Shown piece by piece: positions 43,906-56,639 of a stretch of 64,000 nt of DNA (positions are counted from its first letter, which is position 1; each line of letters begins with the position of its first letter). The stretch is from Erythroxylum novogranatense. Taxonomy: Eukaryota > Streptophyta > Magnoliopsida > Malpighiales > Erythroxylaceae. Location: positions 17,102,001-17,166,000 of the forward strand of contig CM057235.1 in assembly GCA_029891385.1 (NCBI GenBank). Reading direction: 5' to 3'. Position numbers and translations under genes: made by a program. The notes under the pieces were generated by a model. The model worked only from the letters and a program-made list of their open reading frames with translations, had not been told where the DNA came from and searched no databases.

Positions 43906-46555
43906 TCCTGTTCGTCTTCTCCCACTAATTTTCACCCTTGTTTCTCTCTGAAATCATCCATAACTCAAATCAACTACCTCAATCTTTCACTTTAAACACC
44001 ATAAATGCATTTCAATTAACAAATAAACAACATATATAGAGATCACTTACCAAATCAAGCTCTCACTCTTAAAACTTTTGAAATCTTCCTCAACTCTTCA
44101 ACCCTACGGCTCCCACTCAAAAACCTCACAAATCTTCATCATCTTAGGGTTAAGGGTTGATCTTGAACACAAAGAAGAAGCAAGCAAGAGAACAATGAAG
44201 AATCGCACAAGGAGGAAGAAAGGAGAATCGATCGAAGGGGAAGAAATCATGCCCTAGGTAAGGAAATTTTACTGTCAAAAGATTTCGGTAACTTTCAAAA
44301 GGAAAAGTCTAGAACTTAGGGCATTAAGGTTAAACCAAATACATCTTTAAACCCTAACCACTTTTTCCTCAAACACTCTTTTAAATCTCTTTTCCAAATG
44401 ATTTCTAGTCAAATTCGCCTCCAAATTCTAATGGCTCAACATATTGAAACTCCTAAAAAATCATGTCTAATTTTTCCATTGCCATTTACCAGTTATTGTA
44501 GTACAATAAAGTCAATCAGTCTGTCACTTAGAAAATACTCTGGTCTGGGCTTTTTCTCCCAAATTTCCAAAAAAATCTCTAAGGGTCACCACCAATTGAA
44601 AATCACTCCTAATACATTCCAATTCAAATTTCAAACACAATTATCTCAGAATTTACAAATCATAACATATTCACAATAAATACCAGGAAATGCCATGAAT
44701 GCATGTACATATATGTGCATGTGCAAAATATCTCATTCCTCTCTATATCGAGAGGCCAAATGAATGAACAAATCAAAATATGCAATGCAACCTACTAACC
44801 CGTCCCCTTTTACCAATATACCCTTCCCATCGGTGACGGGATGTTACAATTGTTAAGTCCAACAGATATAACCTAAATTTCCTTGTGCCCATAATTAGTT
44901 CTTGTAATTCCTTAAGTAACTAATTCCTCAAATGAGGTATTATTATCTCATGTTATTTTCAGTTTCCCAATAGGCTTCTTTTCTCAAATAACTTTCTCCC
45001 TTAATTCAATTTCCTCTTATTTAATATTGACTTATTCAAATGTCTATACATTCGTACTAGTTTCTCCACACATTTTAATTTATTTGAAATCTTCACTTCT
45101 TGTGTTGGTAACACACTCATCAGATCCAATATGTATCTCCTCAATTCATGAATCCACTTGTGTAGTTGGATACTTTACAGCAAACCAAATGCATACACTC
45201 TCAGTAACATATTCTACATCGTATGCTTGTGTGTTCATTAGAAATAGGACTCCAATATTCACTTTTAATTTATTACATATTCATTGTTTTGTTTCTTCAT
45301 TGTTCATTCTTAAAATAAACTATCTGATCTGCTTAACCTAATTCAGTGAAATTCATCTTATTCGAAAGAAGACTTCTTGCTACTATCCACTATACTGTTC
45401 ATGTAACCTTTATCAATCAACTGTTATCATCATTGCATTATCAGCCATTTTTAATACCTCAATAAAACCAATTTCTATCGTTCCTTTCAAGGTCATAAGG
45501 TTCTAATTACTAAAACTTGATGAAGTAATAGACATGATTATTGTCGCATATGCTTAGGTGTGTACCATCGAGGCCCTCTCATTCTATCCAAAGATTTGTT
45601 TCCAACAAATCACCAATTATCTTGCAATAGTAATACGTTTATCTCAATTGATCCTAAACAATATTTCTCTCTTTATCCTTCCTCGTGTTAACACACATAC
45701 TAACATTAAATATACTCCATTTTTTCCAGAATTTACCTCTTTTAGTACTACATCATGTCATGATGATTCAACTACCATATTGAGTGCATTAGCTCTTCAC
45801 ATTTGATTCTTCATTTTTTCATTCTTACATAAAATCCTATCTTATATGCATTTCTAACATTCTCCTTACTACACATCATTCATCTCTTGTAAAGTCAATT
45901 ATGTCTATTTCATTCCCCTTTTATTCTTTCCTCATTTCTATTTCATCTTCATATCTTCACTCATTTTATCTTTCATATGTATATCCTCAATCACTTCAGA
46001 ATTATAGAGGCATAACCATTATGAAATTATAGTCTCAATTCCACAGACATATTCTTATACTAAATCATAAACTCTTATCATGATAATCACACAACCATTC
46101 TATGTCCAAGTTCAACCTTTCAAGGTTATAAAAAAAATTATTTTCTTTCAACTTGGGTTGTACACTTTAATCTCATCATTTCTACTTATATCCTTATTTT
46201 GCTCAAAACAATCCACAACAATGCATTCACATTTAGTTTACATTTGAGGATATATCGTCACAGTACAATATTGACAGCATATTCATAATACATTCACCAA
46301 TACAAGTGGTCATATCTAGCCATATTTCTCATTTCTATATATCCACAAACTTTCATTTTTTTTTCACTTTTTGACAAATCATCATTCTTCTCACTAATTT
46401 CTATCAGCTCAAACTCTTCACAAATACTCATGTGTATGATTCATGTAAATGTGACCCAGACTGGGGATCAATTGCTATTGCATCCGAAGACATGTCTAAA
46501 ATGCATGTAACTTAACACATATTTCAAAAAATGCCTATGTAAGATACTAAATCTA

Positions 46556-46568
46556 GGCTTTGATACCA
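46556..46568 (-). promoter_or_regulatory. Primer-binding site next to LTR D
   Basis: On the minus strand TGGTATCAAAGCC, three bases beyond the LTR end; an initiator-tRNA-Met-type site with one difference from TGGTATCAGAGCC. It fixes orientation and the LTR edge at 46572. Confidence 0.75.
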
Positions 46569-46571
46569 AAC

Positions 46572-48150
46572 TGTATCACCCTACTCCCACAAGAAACGTA
46601 CCTGGCATCTTTAGTGATATCTGAGTACGTACCTCATGAGGGTGGCATGCTAGAACAGTTAAACACTTGAAACTAAGTAAAGATTTTTCAAAAAATAGCA
46701 TAACCATTTGCGAAAATCAATAACCAAATTGAGACCGTTTTATTTCACAACATTTTCATTTACAACATTGCAACCATTACACAAATCATCAAAATTTCAC
46801 TTTCTATTTAGGCCCATTATAAACGTAAAACACTTATAAACATAAGAGCATTACATTTCAAAATCATTTACTAACATTTCCAATTTGGAAAGTTGTTACA
46901 AAACAAAATTATTTAAATACACATGATACAATCGTTATGGAAAACACAATTTGATATAAAAATAAGAAATAAAAATGCAGACACGAACTGATCATGACCT
47001 CAATCTCTCACTGGTATGTAGTGGCTACACTTTCATTAGCTTAACAGGGTAACCCTTTAGAGCCTAAAAAATATTGCAAATTTTGGGTGAGTTTTGCGAA
47101 CTTAGTGAGTGATCATCCCCGATGGCTCACTCAATCTCAAAACATGTACAGATCATGCAATCACTTAATTCACATCATTTCAATCATAATCAAATAACAT
47201 CACATATCATTTTGATAAGTTCTTTCACAATTCGCATTCAACATATATCATATTCATAAATCAGTTAAATATTTAAATCTTACTTTCATATGCATATGCA
47301 GTGCTTATGAGACTCACTTTCAATTTGTCACTTTGTTGTAACCAAGTGCCTTTTTCACTGGCCCATATCCCTTAGTAGATATCGAGCTACCCATATCCCT
47401 TGTGGATATTGAGCCATATTAGATAGTGTCCTATATCCCTTAGTGGATACCAAGTACATTCACAACTGAGCCTGAGGTTCTGATCATAGTATGAGCTTTA
47501 AGCCCTTTTTCACTTGTAGCTCTAGTTACAACTGCCCTTATCTTTTATGCATTCATGTAATGGAATGCATCAATCATATATGATCATTTAGTCACTTTCA
47601 CATATCATCAGACCTAGGCTGACATTTAACACTGAAGTTGAGAATCACCTTTTCATTTATATGCATATTTTCATTTTTCTTTGAAACTAGGTCCGACATT
47701 TAAAAATCAAGTTATACATCACATATTTCACCAAATTCACATTCAATGAGCACTTCTCAACATTTTCACATGCATCAAACTCCTTGCATATTCAATGTCT
47801 GGAATCAATACAATCACATTCACATTGCATAATCAATCAATACATAATATAAATAGAACAATCAGTAAGTAAGACCATCTAGGTTGATTCACCGTACACT
47901 TCAGATTAGCGTTAACTTCCATGATCTGGAAACTTCAGAATGTGGATGTTTATCCTGCACAAAATTATGCAATTCACATATTGCACACACACATTAATAA
48001 CTTTGCACAATTATAAGCATTCATTTATGCACAAGTGTGTATATGGAATATATACAATGCATGTTCATGACAATCTTAAGTATCTTTCCATTATTCTCGT
48101 CACATTATTAGTCTTATATCAAAACTCACCTAAGTAAAATTTATACTTGT
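46572..48150 (-). repeat. Chromovirus-like LTR 'D' (5' LTR, truncated by copia insertion)
   Basis: Left edge TGTATCACCC. It shares the TTTTGGGTGAGTTTGCGAAC block and the acceptor-like TTTTTTAG (47064) with solo LTR C. It contains three diverged CCATATCCCTT-GTGGATA units at about 47363-47450. Cut at 48150 by the copia element; the rest is off window. Confidence 0.75.
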
Positions 48151-49607
48151 TCGATCGCCTATGGCCCTGATATTCACAATACGCAGCAGAATGGACCATA
48201 CTACGTAATAAGATGTATAACTGAAAATTATACAATGTACGAAGTTACCTCTTGACGTGGATTGGTATTTGTTTCTTTTCAGATTTGTAGACACTGCAGT
48301 GCGTGAACGTCCTCTACCGGTATCCACACGAGGATGAAAGATCTGGTCAGTGACTAATGTGTGCTAGCATGTTCTAAAACCTTTTTGAACACCGCACAAA
48401 TTATCTCTCAGAAGAAGAACGAAGGTGGCTAGGGTTTTTGTCTCTCATCTAATGAGACATAAGTTTCTCTATTTATAGAGAAACCCTAATTCCCATTCCT
48501 ATTAGGAATAAGAACATTATAATCCTAAACCTATTAGAATTAATGAAGCCCAATAAGTTTCGGCCCATATTATCTCATATAATAAAAGCCCGACAACTTA
48601 TTTCAATCTAGCCCAATAAATATATCCACATATATTTATTCAATGTCTAATAAATTAGGCCCAAGAGAATAAGCCTAGATCACATCACTCTTTGTGTGCG
48701 ACCTTGTAGGCTCATTTGATGTTGGCAATGGGCTTCATCACACTTCAAGGCCTATAAGTTATAAGCGGCCTCTAGCAAGATATTATGACTACCCAAATCA
48801 AATGAGGATCGGTACCTATAACCATGGTTACAAACTCAGTCCCTTTATAACACGATATCAAGATTAATCACAAGGCATGGTACATGTCAACCTTTGAGTA
48901 ATCATAGTTTCTTGATTCCCAAGTTGACTGATATAACAAATGACATTGATGACTCCTTATTAATTCATTTGAGCACGGCCATGCATTTCTTCAATCATAC
49001 TTGTCAAGAGGCCCAAATGATATCTCTCTTATTTAAGAGAGGTACAAATCCCATCTATATCATTCACATCCCTCTGAATGATTCATTTAATATCCAACAT
49101 AAGACTACTTGTTATTCGGTTAAACATAACTTAGTCTAATGTCAAAACACTGAATTCCTCATGTAGGGAACCATGATGACTTTAGATCAGAGGACTAAAG
49201 TCAATCCATATTGAGAATCACTAATGACATGAAACCATGTAGTGTTCTCTCTGTGGGTCGGTCCAATATATGTTCTCTAACATATATCTATGTTTATAAT
49301 TTGATAACTCATATCCATGATCAGAAAAACGTGATCATCAATCAGAACACATACTAGCCTTAATTCATTATTGTTCCACCAATGACGATGCACCAGGGAC
49401 AGTTTAGAATAATATTATAATGCTTATGGTTTTACTATCAAGTCACATACTTGATGACATAAGCCTAATACTATTCACGAAACGTAAATCACATTACATA
49501 AATGATATACATGCATATAAAAAAATACCTTATAATATATTATTAATAAGTCATAATGTTAATACAAAAGTCACATATGTCCATTGGCCTAAGGCACACA
49601 ACTAACA
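48151..49607 (-). repeat. 3' LTR of copia element 2
   Basis: 1457 bp. The minus-strand start TGTTAGTTGTG is at 49607. A TATA box (TATAAATA on the minus strand) lies at 48470-48477. It matches 54753-56010 closely over the shared length. Confidence 0.92.
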
Positions 49608-49620
49608 ATCTCCCACTTGC
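49608..49620 (-). promoter_or_regulatory. Polypurine tract of copia element 2
   Basis: Minus-strand GCAAGTGGGAGAT directly before the LTR start. Confidence 0.85.
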
Positions 49621-49621
49621 A

Positions 49622-49948
49622 CTAGGCCCAGTCAGTCAAATATCTAATGCCCATGGACCTCGTATGACTCTCATGCTTAGGCTGTGGGAGAGGCTTAGTA
49701 AGTGGATTGAAAATGCTATCGTTTGTACCCACTTTGCATATCTTCACTTCTCCTCTCCCAATAATCTCTCCAATCAGATGGAAACGTCTAAGTATATGTT
49801 TGGATCTATGATGTGCGTTTGGTTCTTTAGCCAGTGCTATAGCCCCATTATTATCACAATAAAGGTTTATAGGACTTGCAATACTAGGAAAAACTCTAAG
49901 CTCAGTGATGAACTTCGATACATCTGACTTCCTCAATTTGCGAGGCAA
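49622..49948 (-). pseudogene. pol: Copia 2 RNase H, C-terminal part
   Basis: Open 108 codons: INLYCDNNGAIALAKEP, then HRSKHILRRFHLI, ending in FNPLTKPLPQPKHE. It follows a frameshift between 50046 and 49948 that separates it from the RNase H N-terminus. Confidence 0.85.
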
Positions 49949-50045
49949 AGAATGTACTCGACTTCATTGTAGAATCAACAACATTGTCTTGCTTTGAACT
50001 TTTCCAGCTCACTGCACCTCCATTCAAACAGTACACAAAACCTGA

Positions 50046-51221
50046 TTATGAACTAAAATCATCTATTTCAGATTGAAAACTAGCATCAGTGTAACCATTT
50101 ACAACTAGCTCTCGTTCAAGTCCTCCATAGACTAGGAACATATCCTTAGTTCTTCTCAAGTACTTAAGGATATTCTTAACTGCTATCCAATGACTCTCAC
50201 CATAACTAGATTGGTATCTACTTGTTATGCTCAAAGCATATGAGACATCTGGTCGAGTATATAATATGGCATACATGATAGATCCAATTGCAGATGCATA
50301 TGGAATATTACTCATGCGCTCAAGCTCTTCACCTGAAGTAGGACAGTCCTTCTTAGAAAGCTTGATTCCATGTGACAAAGGCAAGAATCCTCTCTTGGAA
50401 TCTTGCATACTGAACCTTTTTAGTACCTTATCTATGTATGCACTCTAACTTAGGCCTATAAGCTTTCTTGATCTATCTCTATAGATCTTAATGCCTAAAA
50501 CATAGGCAGCCTCACCTAAGTCTTTCATTGAGAAACATTTCCTTAACCAAATATCGACACTCTGTAAGGTCGGAATATCGTTTCCAATGAGTAATATATC
50601 ATCAATATATAAAGCTAAGAAGACAATAGCACTCCCACTAACCTTTTTGTAAACACAAGGTTCAACTTCATTCTTAATGAATCCAAACTCTTTGACAACT
50701 TTATTAAAACGAAGATTCCAGCTTCTCGATGCTTGCTTCAATCTATAAATGAATCTTTGAAGCTTGCACACCTTTTTTGAATAATTAGGATGGACAAAAC
50801 CCTCAGGCTGTATCATATATACATCCTCAAATAAGTTTCCATTAATGAAAGTTGTTTTGACATCCATTTTCTATATCTCATAATCATAGTATGCAGCTAT
50901 GGCAATAAGAATTCTAATGGATTTGATCATGACTACTGGAGAAAATGTTTCATCATAATCAATTCCATGAACTTGTCAATAACCTTTAGCAACAAGTATT
51001 TCTTTATAAGTGTGCATATTTCTATCCATGTTGAGTTTCTTTTTGAAAGCACACTTACATCCAATGGTCTTCAAGCCATCAGACGGATCAATTAAAGTCC
51101 AAACTTGATTGTCATATATGGATTGTATCTCTGCTTTCATGGCCTCTAACCATTTAGTAGATTCTGGACTTTCCATATCTTCTTGATAGGTTGTGGGCTC
51201 ATTATGATCAATGAGCATCAC
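50046..51221 (-). pseudogene. pol: Copia 2 reverse transcriptase and start of RNase H
   Basis: One frame with stops (near 50976, 50868-50870 and 50445-50447). It shows the KWLEAMKAEI start, FKKKL, MDVKTTFINGNL, YMIQPEGF, the YRLKQASRSW block (family YGLKQASRSW), catalytic LYIDDILLIGND (about 50590-50625, Asp-Asp intact), MKDLGEAAYVLGIKIYRDRS, and the RPDVSYAL block of the connection domain at 50260. The upstream frameshift near 51218 separates it from integrase. Confidence 0.88.
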
Positions 51222-52771
51222 ATTATCATCATCAGTAACGAGAAATTCATATCTCTCGGGCCCATGACGAATCCTATAAGATCTACGTAGGCCTTGTGTT
51301 GTTGAAGGCTGCTCATCAACAGCTTGTGAGCTTGCTCCAATCTCCTTTTCAGGCTCAATGCCATTTTGTGAAACTTGAATTTCTTCAAGTTGTACTTTAC
51401 TTCCACTTTTCCTTTGGAAATAAATTCCTTTTCTAAGAAAAGACCATTTCGAGCAACAAACACTTTGTTCTCTGATGGGATATAAAAGTAATATCCTTTA
51501 GTTTCCTTAGGATATCCCACAAAAAAACATTTTTCAGATTTGGGTGTCAACTTGTCAGTAGTAGGACACTTCACATAAACCTCACAACCCTAAATCTTTA
51601 GAAAAGATAGATTAGGACATTTCCCAGTCCATAACTTATAAGGTTTCTTTTCTACATCCTTTGAAGGAATACGGTTCAGCATGAATGCTGCGGTTTCTAA
51701 AGCATATCCCCAGAAATATTTTGGAATATCAGTTTGACTCATCATTGATCGAACCATATCTAATAGAGTTCGATTTCTCCTTTCAGAAGCACCATTCCAT
51801 TGAGGAGTTCTTGGAGGAGTCAATTGTGAAACGATTCCACAATCATTAAGATAATCATCAAACTCTTGGCTTAAGTATTCGCCTCCTCGATCAGATCGAA
51901 GGATTTTAATTGTCTTGCTAAGCTGATTTTGTACTTCATTCTTATACACTTTGAACTTTTCAAAAGATTTAGATTTGTGCTTCATTAAGTAGACATAACC
52001 ATATCTACTGAAGTCATCTAAAAAAGTAATGAAATATAAATAACCTCCTCTCGCTGATATGCTAAAAGGAACACATACATCGGTATGTATAAGGCCTAAT
52101 AGCTCATTGGCCCTTTCCCCTTTACTTGTGAAGGGGGCCTTTGTCATCTTGCCCAGTAAACAAGAATCACATGTCTCAAAAGATTGAAAAGAATTAATGA
52201 ATACATCTTGATGGAGTTTTGAGATGCATTTTTCATTTACATGGCCTAAGCGACAATGCCAGAGATAGGTTGGGTTCAAATCGTTAGATTTAAACTTCTT
52301 GGTATTTATGTTATAGATGGATTCATTTGTAAGAGACTCAGTGTCTAGAGTATAGATGCCATTTAATTGACGTAAAATGCCATATAAAATATCATTTTTA
52401 TAAATAGAAATAATTCTATTCTCAATAGAAAATTTAAATCCATCATTCTCTAAACAAGCAAAAGAAATAATGTTCCTACTCATAGTAGGTACATAATAAC
52501 AATTCCTAAGCTCTAAAATGAGTTCAGTAGGTAAAATAAGATCATAGGTCCCCACGGATAAAGCAGCAACTCTTGCTCCATTTCTCACACGCAGGTCGAT
52601 CTCACCAGCAATCAATCTTCTAGTCCTTCTTAGATTCTGCACATTAGTACAGATATTAGTTGCACCTCCAGTATCCAATACCCAAGATGCAGAAGGAGTA
52701 AAATTGACCTCTATAACAAACATACCTGAATAAGTAGTCGGACTATTCTTCTTCTCTTTCAGCTCTTCCAA
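51218..52771 (-). pseudogene. pol: Copia 2 protease and integrase
   Basis: 393 open codons (51590-52771), then TAG, likely from TGG, then 118 more in the same frame. The protease active site reads Asp-Thr-Gly-Gly-Ala (52670 region), keeping Asp-Thr-Gly. The GAG-pre-integrase LWHCRLGHVN motif with CDSCLLGKM supplies the HHCC zinc finger (about 52260-52160). Core integrase residues: Asp in HTDVC, Asp in DDFSRYGYVYL region, and Glu in NGASERRNRT (about 51780). A GCEVYVK block follows the TAG. Confidence 0.88.
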
Positions 52772-53572
52772 ATAGAGTTTGCAGTTCCTTTTCCAATGAC
52801 TAGGGTCATTGCAATGAAAACAAACTCCCTCCTTGGGTGCCTTAGTCTTAGCTTTAGGCTTGGGCTTGGACTTGGGTTATTTACCTTTGCCCTTACCTGT
52901 GCCCTTCTTCTTGAAGCCCTTTCCCTTTTGAACCACAAGAACTTCATTGGTGGTCTTAACCTTTCCCTTTAAGTTCTCTTCAGCAGCCTTGAGCATCCCA
53001 TGTAATTCATCAATGGACTTCTCCATATTATGCATATTGTAGTTAAGAATGAACTGATCATATTCACCAGTCAAAGATGTTAGAATAAGATCAGTTTCCA
53101 ATTCTTGACTAACATATGCACCTCATTTCTTAAGATGATGAATATAACTCTTCATCTTTAGAACATGAGCACTCATAGGTATGCCAGGAGTCATCTTGCA
53201 TGAATTCAATGCCTTAGTGGTTCTAAACCTCTCTTGGCGTGCTTGCTCTTGAAACATAGGATTTAGTTGAGCAAGCATGTCATAGGCTTCCATTTCCTCT
53301 AAATCCTTCTGAAGGTCAGAGATCATGGCGCCTAACATAAGGCATGACACATCCGTAGAGTCATTGATATGCTTCGTGTAAGCATCCTTTTGAGCCTTTG
53401 GTGCATTTGTTGGCAGCTCCTCAGGGATGGGTTCTTCTAAGATATAAAGCTTTCTTTCTTGCTTGAGAACAATTCTCAAGTTCCTATACCAGTCTAGGAA
53501 ATTTGTTCCATTAAGCTTTTCTTTCTCTAGGATAGATAACATAGATAAGTTTTTGGATGGAGTGCTTGTCAT
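52772..53572 (-). pseudogene. gag: Copia 2 gag with CCHC zinc knuckle
   Basis: Begins at ATG 53572. It shows LNGTNFLDWYRNLRIVL, the typical start of copia Gag, then the QEQARQERF and HVLKMKSYI blocks. A TGA at 53123-53125 and a TAA at 52877-52879 interrupt an otherwise single frame. A Lys/Gly-rich basic stretch (about 52880-52920) precedes the knuckle CFHCNDPSHWKRNC at about 52785-52826. The same frame runs into protease, so gag and pol were one ORF, as in most plant copia elements. Confidence 0.88.
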
Positions 53573-54731
53573 AATCTACAATATTATGCAAAAAGTGTCA
53601 ACATTCTTATTATTAAGAGGTATAAGCTCCTACTTAATTTGATAACCCTCTATTCAAAAGTGGGAAGAACAAGATCCATATTTCACTAAGTCCTAAGAAA
53701 GCTTTGGCTTAACACTCAAGACTTAGTTATTTAGGTAGAAAACTCTTTTCAATTACATCACATGTAACTCTTGATGGGTTTATGTTAAATTACATCTTAT
53801 GTACTGCATGTATGTAAAACCCAATCTTATGCCCTAAGCCCAAAACCGTTTTGATAGTTTAGTTAAGTTTAACCATACTTTACCAATGAATAGCACCATT
53901 ATTCAAATGTTTTCCCTAGATAATTCTCATATGTCTTGCTTTGGCAAAACCCATATAAGGATAAGCTAGAGATAAATATGGGTAAAGTTTAATGGAAGGC
54001 ATATAAACTTAGTATTGTCATGAGGGTCGTTCTTAGTACATTATGAAAGTTACTAATCCTATTCATAAGGGTGTTTGTACTACACTAGTTCTAATCCTAT
54101 ACTACAACATTCTTGTGTATATAAATTAGAAGCATAAAATAGTAATTTACATATGAATATACATATTAAAAAATATAAATAAAAAATATGTAAAGCCACC
54201 CAAAATATATAACACCTAACGAAGAATCAAGTGTGACAAAACAGCGGTCCCGCTTGTGGTTTTCCCGAATTCGTATCACATATAAACTGAACTTCTTGCA
54301 CTCCTAGTATCCTTGTCAAACATGGATACTTGTGGTTTCCTATTCCGAATCCATGTCTTACATGGCAGAAACCCTAGCAGCCATCACCTAGGCACCCTCA
54401 GCCATAACCCTAGATGCCACCTTTGAAGGAAGTTTTGGAAATCAACATATGTCATGGCCGAAACACTTTTGGCTGAGACAAACATGACAAAAACATCTCC
54501 ATGCTCGAACTCTTCCTTTGGCCGAAACAAGCCATAATTGAAATACATCTTGATATAATCAACTTCTATGGCCGAAAACTCCTTTCTTGTCATACATTCA
54601 CATTAGTACCAAGAGAATAAACAAATCCGAAAACAACATGCATGAACAAAAATCATATTCCTATCATGCATCCAAATCTTTAAGTACATGCAATCAAAAC
54701 ATGCATATTTTTGACTATACAGAAGCACATT
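53573..54731 (-). other. 5' leader of copia element 2
   Basis: 1.16 kb between primer site and gag. AT-rich, no domain; the short ORF 54384-54593 shows no family resemblance. Confidence 0.6.
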
Positions 54732-54748
54732 ACCTGGCTCTGACACCA
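54732..54748 (-). promoter_or_regulatory. Primer-binding site of copia element 2
   Basis: Minus-strand TGGTGTCAGAGCCAGGT, four bases after the LTR; initiator tRNA-Met type with one difference. Confidence 0.85.
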
Positions 54749-54752
54749 CAGT

Positions 54753-56010
54753 TGGATCTCCTATGGCCCTGATATTCACAATACGTAGCAGAATGGACCA
54801 TACTACACAACAAGATGTATAACCGAAAATTATAACATGTACGAAATTACCTCTTGACGCGAATTGATATTTTTTTCTTTTCAGATTTGTACACGCTATA
54901 GTGCGCGAACGTCCTCTATCGGTATCCACACGAGGATGAACAATCCGGGCAGTAGTTAATGTGTGCTAGCACGTTCTAAAACCCTTTTTAACACCACAAA
55001 AATTATCTCTCGAAAGAAGGACGAAGGTGGCTAGGGTTTTCGTCTGTCATCTAATAAGACATAAGTTCCTCTATTTATAGAGAAACCCTAATTCCTATTC
55101 CTATTAGGAAGAAGAACATCATAATCCTAAACCCATTAGAATTATTGAAGCCCAATAAGTTTCAGCCCATATTATCTCATATAATAAGAGCCCGATAACT
55201 TATTTCAATCTAGCCCAATGAATATATCCACATATATTTTTTCAATGTCTAATAAATTAGGCCCAAGAGAATAAGCCATCACTCTTTGTGTGCAACCCTA
55301 TAGGCTCATTTGATGTTGACAATGGGCTTGATCATACTTCAAGGCCCATAAGCCATATGCAACCTCTAGCAAGACATTATGACTACCCAAATCAAGTGAG
55401 AATCGATACCTGTAACCAATGTTACAAACTCAGTCTCTTTGTAACACGATATCAAGATTAATCACAAGGCATGGTATATGTCAACCTTTGATTAATCATA
55501 GTTTCTTGATTCTCAAGTTGAATGATTATAACAAATGACATTGATGACTCCTCATCAATTCATTTGAGCACGACCATATTTCTTCAGTCATACTTGTCAA
55601 GAGGCCCAAATGACATCTTTCTCATTTAAGAGAGGTACAAATCCCATCTACATCATTCACATCCCTCCGCATGATTCATTTAATTTCCAACATAAGACTA
55701 CTTATTATTCGGTTAAAAATAACTTAGTCTAATGTCAAAATACTGAATTCTTTATGTAGGGAACCTTGATGACTTCAGGTCAGAGGACTGAAATCAAACC
55801 ATATTGAGAATCACTAATGACATGAAACCATGTAGTGTTCTCTTTGTGGGTCGGTCCAATATATGTTCTCTAACATATATCTATGTTTCTGATTTGATAA
55901 CTCATATCCATGATAAAAAAAACGTGATCATCAATCAGAATACATATTAGCCTTAATTCATTATTGTTCCACCAAAATGATCGACCAGGGACGGTTTATA
56001 ATAATATTAT
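54753..56010 (-). repeat. 5' LTR of copia element 2, truncated
   Basis: 1258 bp matching 48151 onward, including the TATA box (55072-55079). Similarity stops at TAATATTAT (56010), where Tekay-like element 2 begins. Confidence 0.93.
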
Positions 56011-56184
56011 TGTTGGACCCCGTCGCCGAGGCCCAACATTCAGACCACACAAGCACATATAAGCATAGAAGACCCATAACTCACCGATACCAAACAATGT
56101 TGGACCCTGTCGCCGAGGCCCAACATTTGGACCACACAAGCACACATAAGCATAGAAGACCCATAACTCACCACAATAGGGGAA
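56011..56184. repeat. 87-bp terminal duplication at the LTR end
   Basis: TGTTGGACCCxGTCGCCGAGGCCCAACATT... occurs at 56011 and again at 56098. Read on the minus strand, the inner copy ends in CCAACA and is followed by TTGTTTGGTATC before the outer copy begins, resembling an LTR end plus primer site. Confidence 0.8.
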
Positions 56185-56639
56185 ACTTGCAATACAAAAG
56201 TTGGATAGGCTTTTTAAGAAAATATGTTCCTTATTATCTCATGATTCCAACGCCACAGAAAACGCTCAATTCGGATTAGAAATGAAGAAGTTATGGTTAA
56301 AATACTATTTCAAAGAAAAACAGTGAAAACTGAGCACTACCGAATTCAGGTCAGAATTTGAAAATCTTAAGGGCTTACTTGTCAGTCGGCTCCTTCATAA
56401 AACTTGTATTTTTATGTCTCTAGTTTAATTTAAAACAAGAATCACTTCGATCCGAGCTCTCTAGCTCCATATATTTTAAAATTAGTAAAGTATATTCAGA
56501 CCTGATCAGCCGACCTCCACACTTGGTTTCAAACCACCTTTTTCAATTGAAAATAAAAACTGATAAATTAAGTGTGGAAAGATAGAAAAATCTCTTATAA
56601 ATCCATCGCTTCAAAAATGGGGTCGATCGGAGGTCTACA

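Larger units (their letters stand above)
41775..44848 (-). mobile_element. Solo LTR 'C', chromovirus-like, 3074 bp
   Basis: Plus-strand edges TGTAGCACCC and GGGATGTTACA (inverted repeats), 5-bp duplication ATTGT at 41770-41774 and 44849-44853. It holds the conserved donor (GTAAGT read on the minus strand, 44050), an acceptor (TTTTTCAG, 42173), a CpG-rich block (43725-43905), and a local run of about five diverged units of 58-60 bp (ACTGTCCC...GAGC...) at about 42465-42690. Confidence 0.92.
40941..46571 (-). mobile_element. Non-coding interior of a minus-strand LTR element (large-derivative type)
   Basis: 40941-41769 and 44854-46555 are AT-rich with no gag or pol motif on either strand. The right end has a primer site next to LTR D. 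Solo LTR C with its duplication interrupts it. Its 3' LTR cannot be assigned: LTR A abuts at 40940 but no polypurine tract is visible there. Confidence 0.5.
48151..56010 (-). mobile_element. Ty1/copia LTR retrotransposon 2, minus strand, 5' LTR truncated
   Basis: 3' LTR 48151-49607, polypurine tract 49608-49620, pol and gag to 53572, leader, primer site 54732-54748, 5' LTR from 54753. The outermost bases of the left LTR read TC rather than TG, a likely point mutation. The putative target-site copy is CTTGT at 48146-48150; the other copy is off window because Tekay-like element 2 is inserted in the 5' LTR at 56010. Order gag-PR-INT-RT-RH is that of copia. Confidence 0.93.

Noticed and set aside
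54384..54593. Small protein ORF in the copia 2 leader
   Set aside because: No recognisable family and lies in a poorly conserved leader; not supported as a gene.
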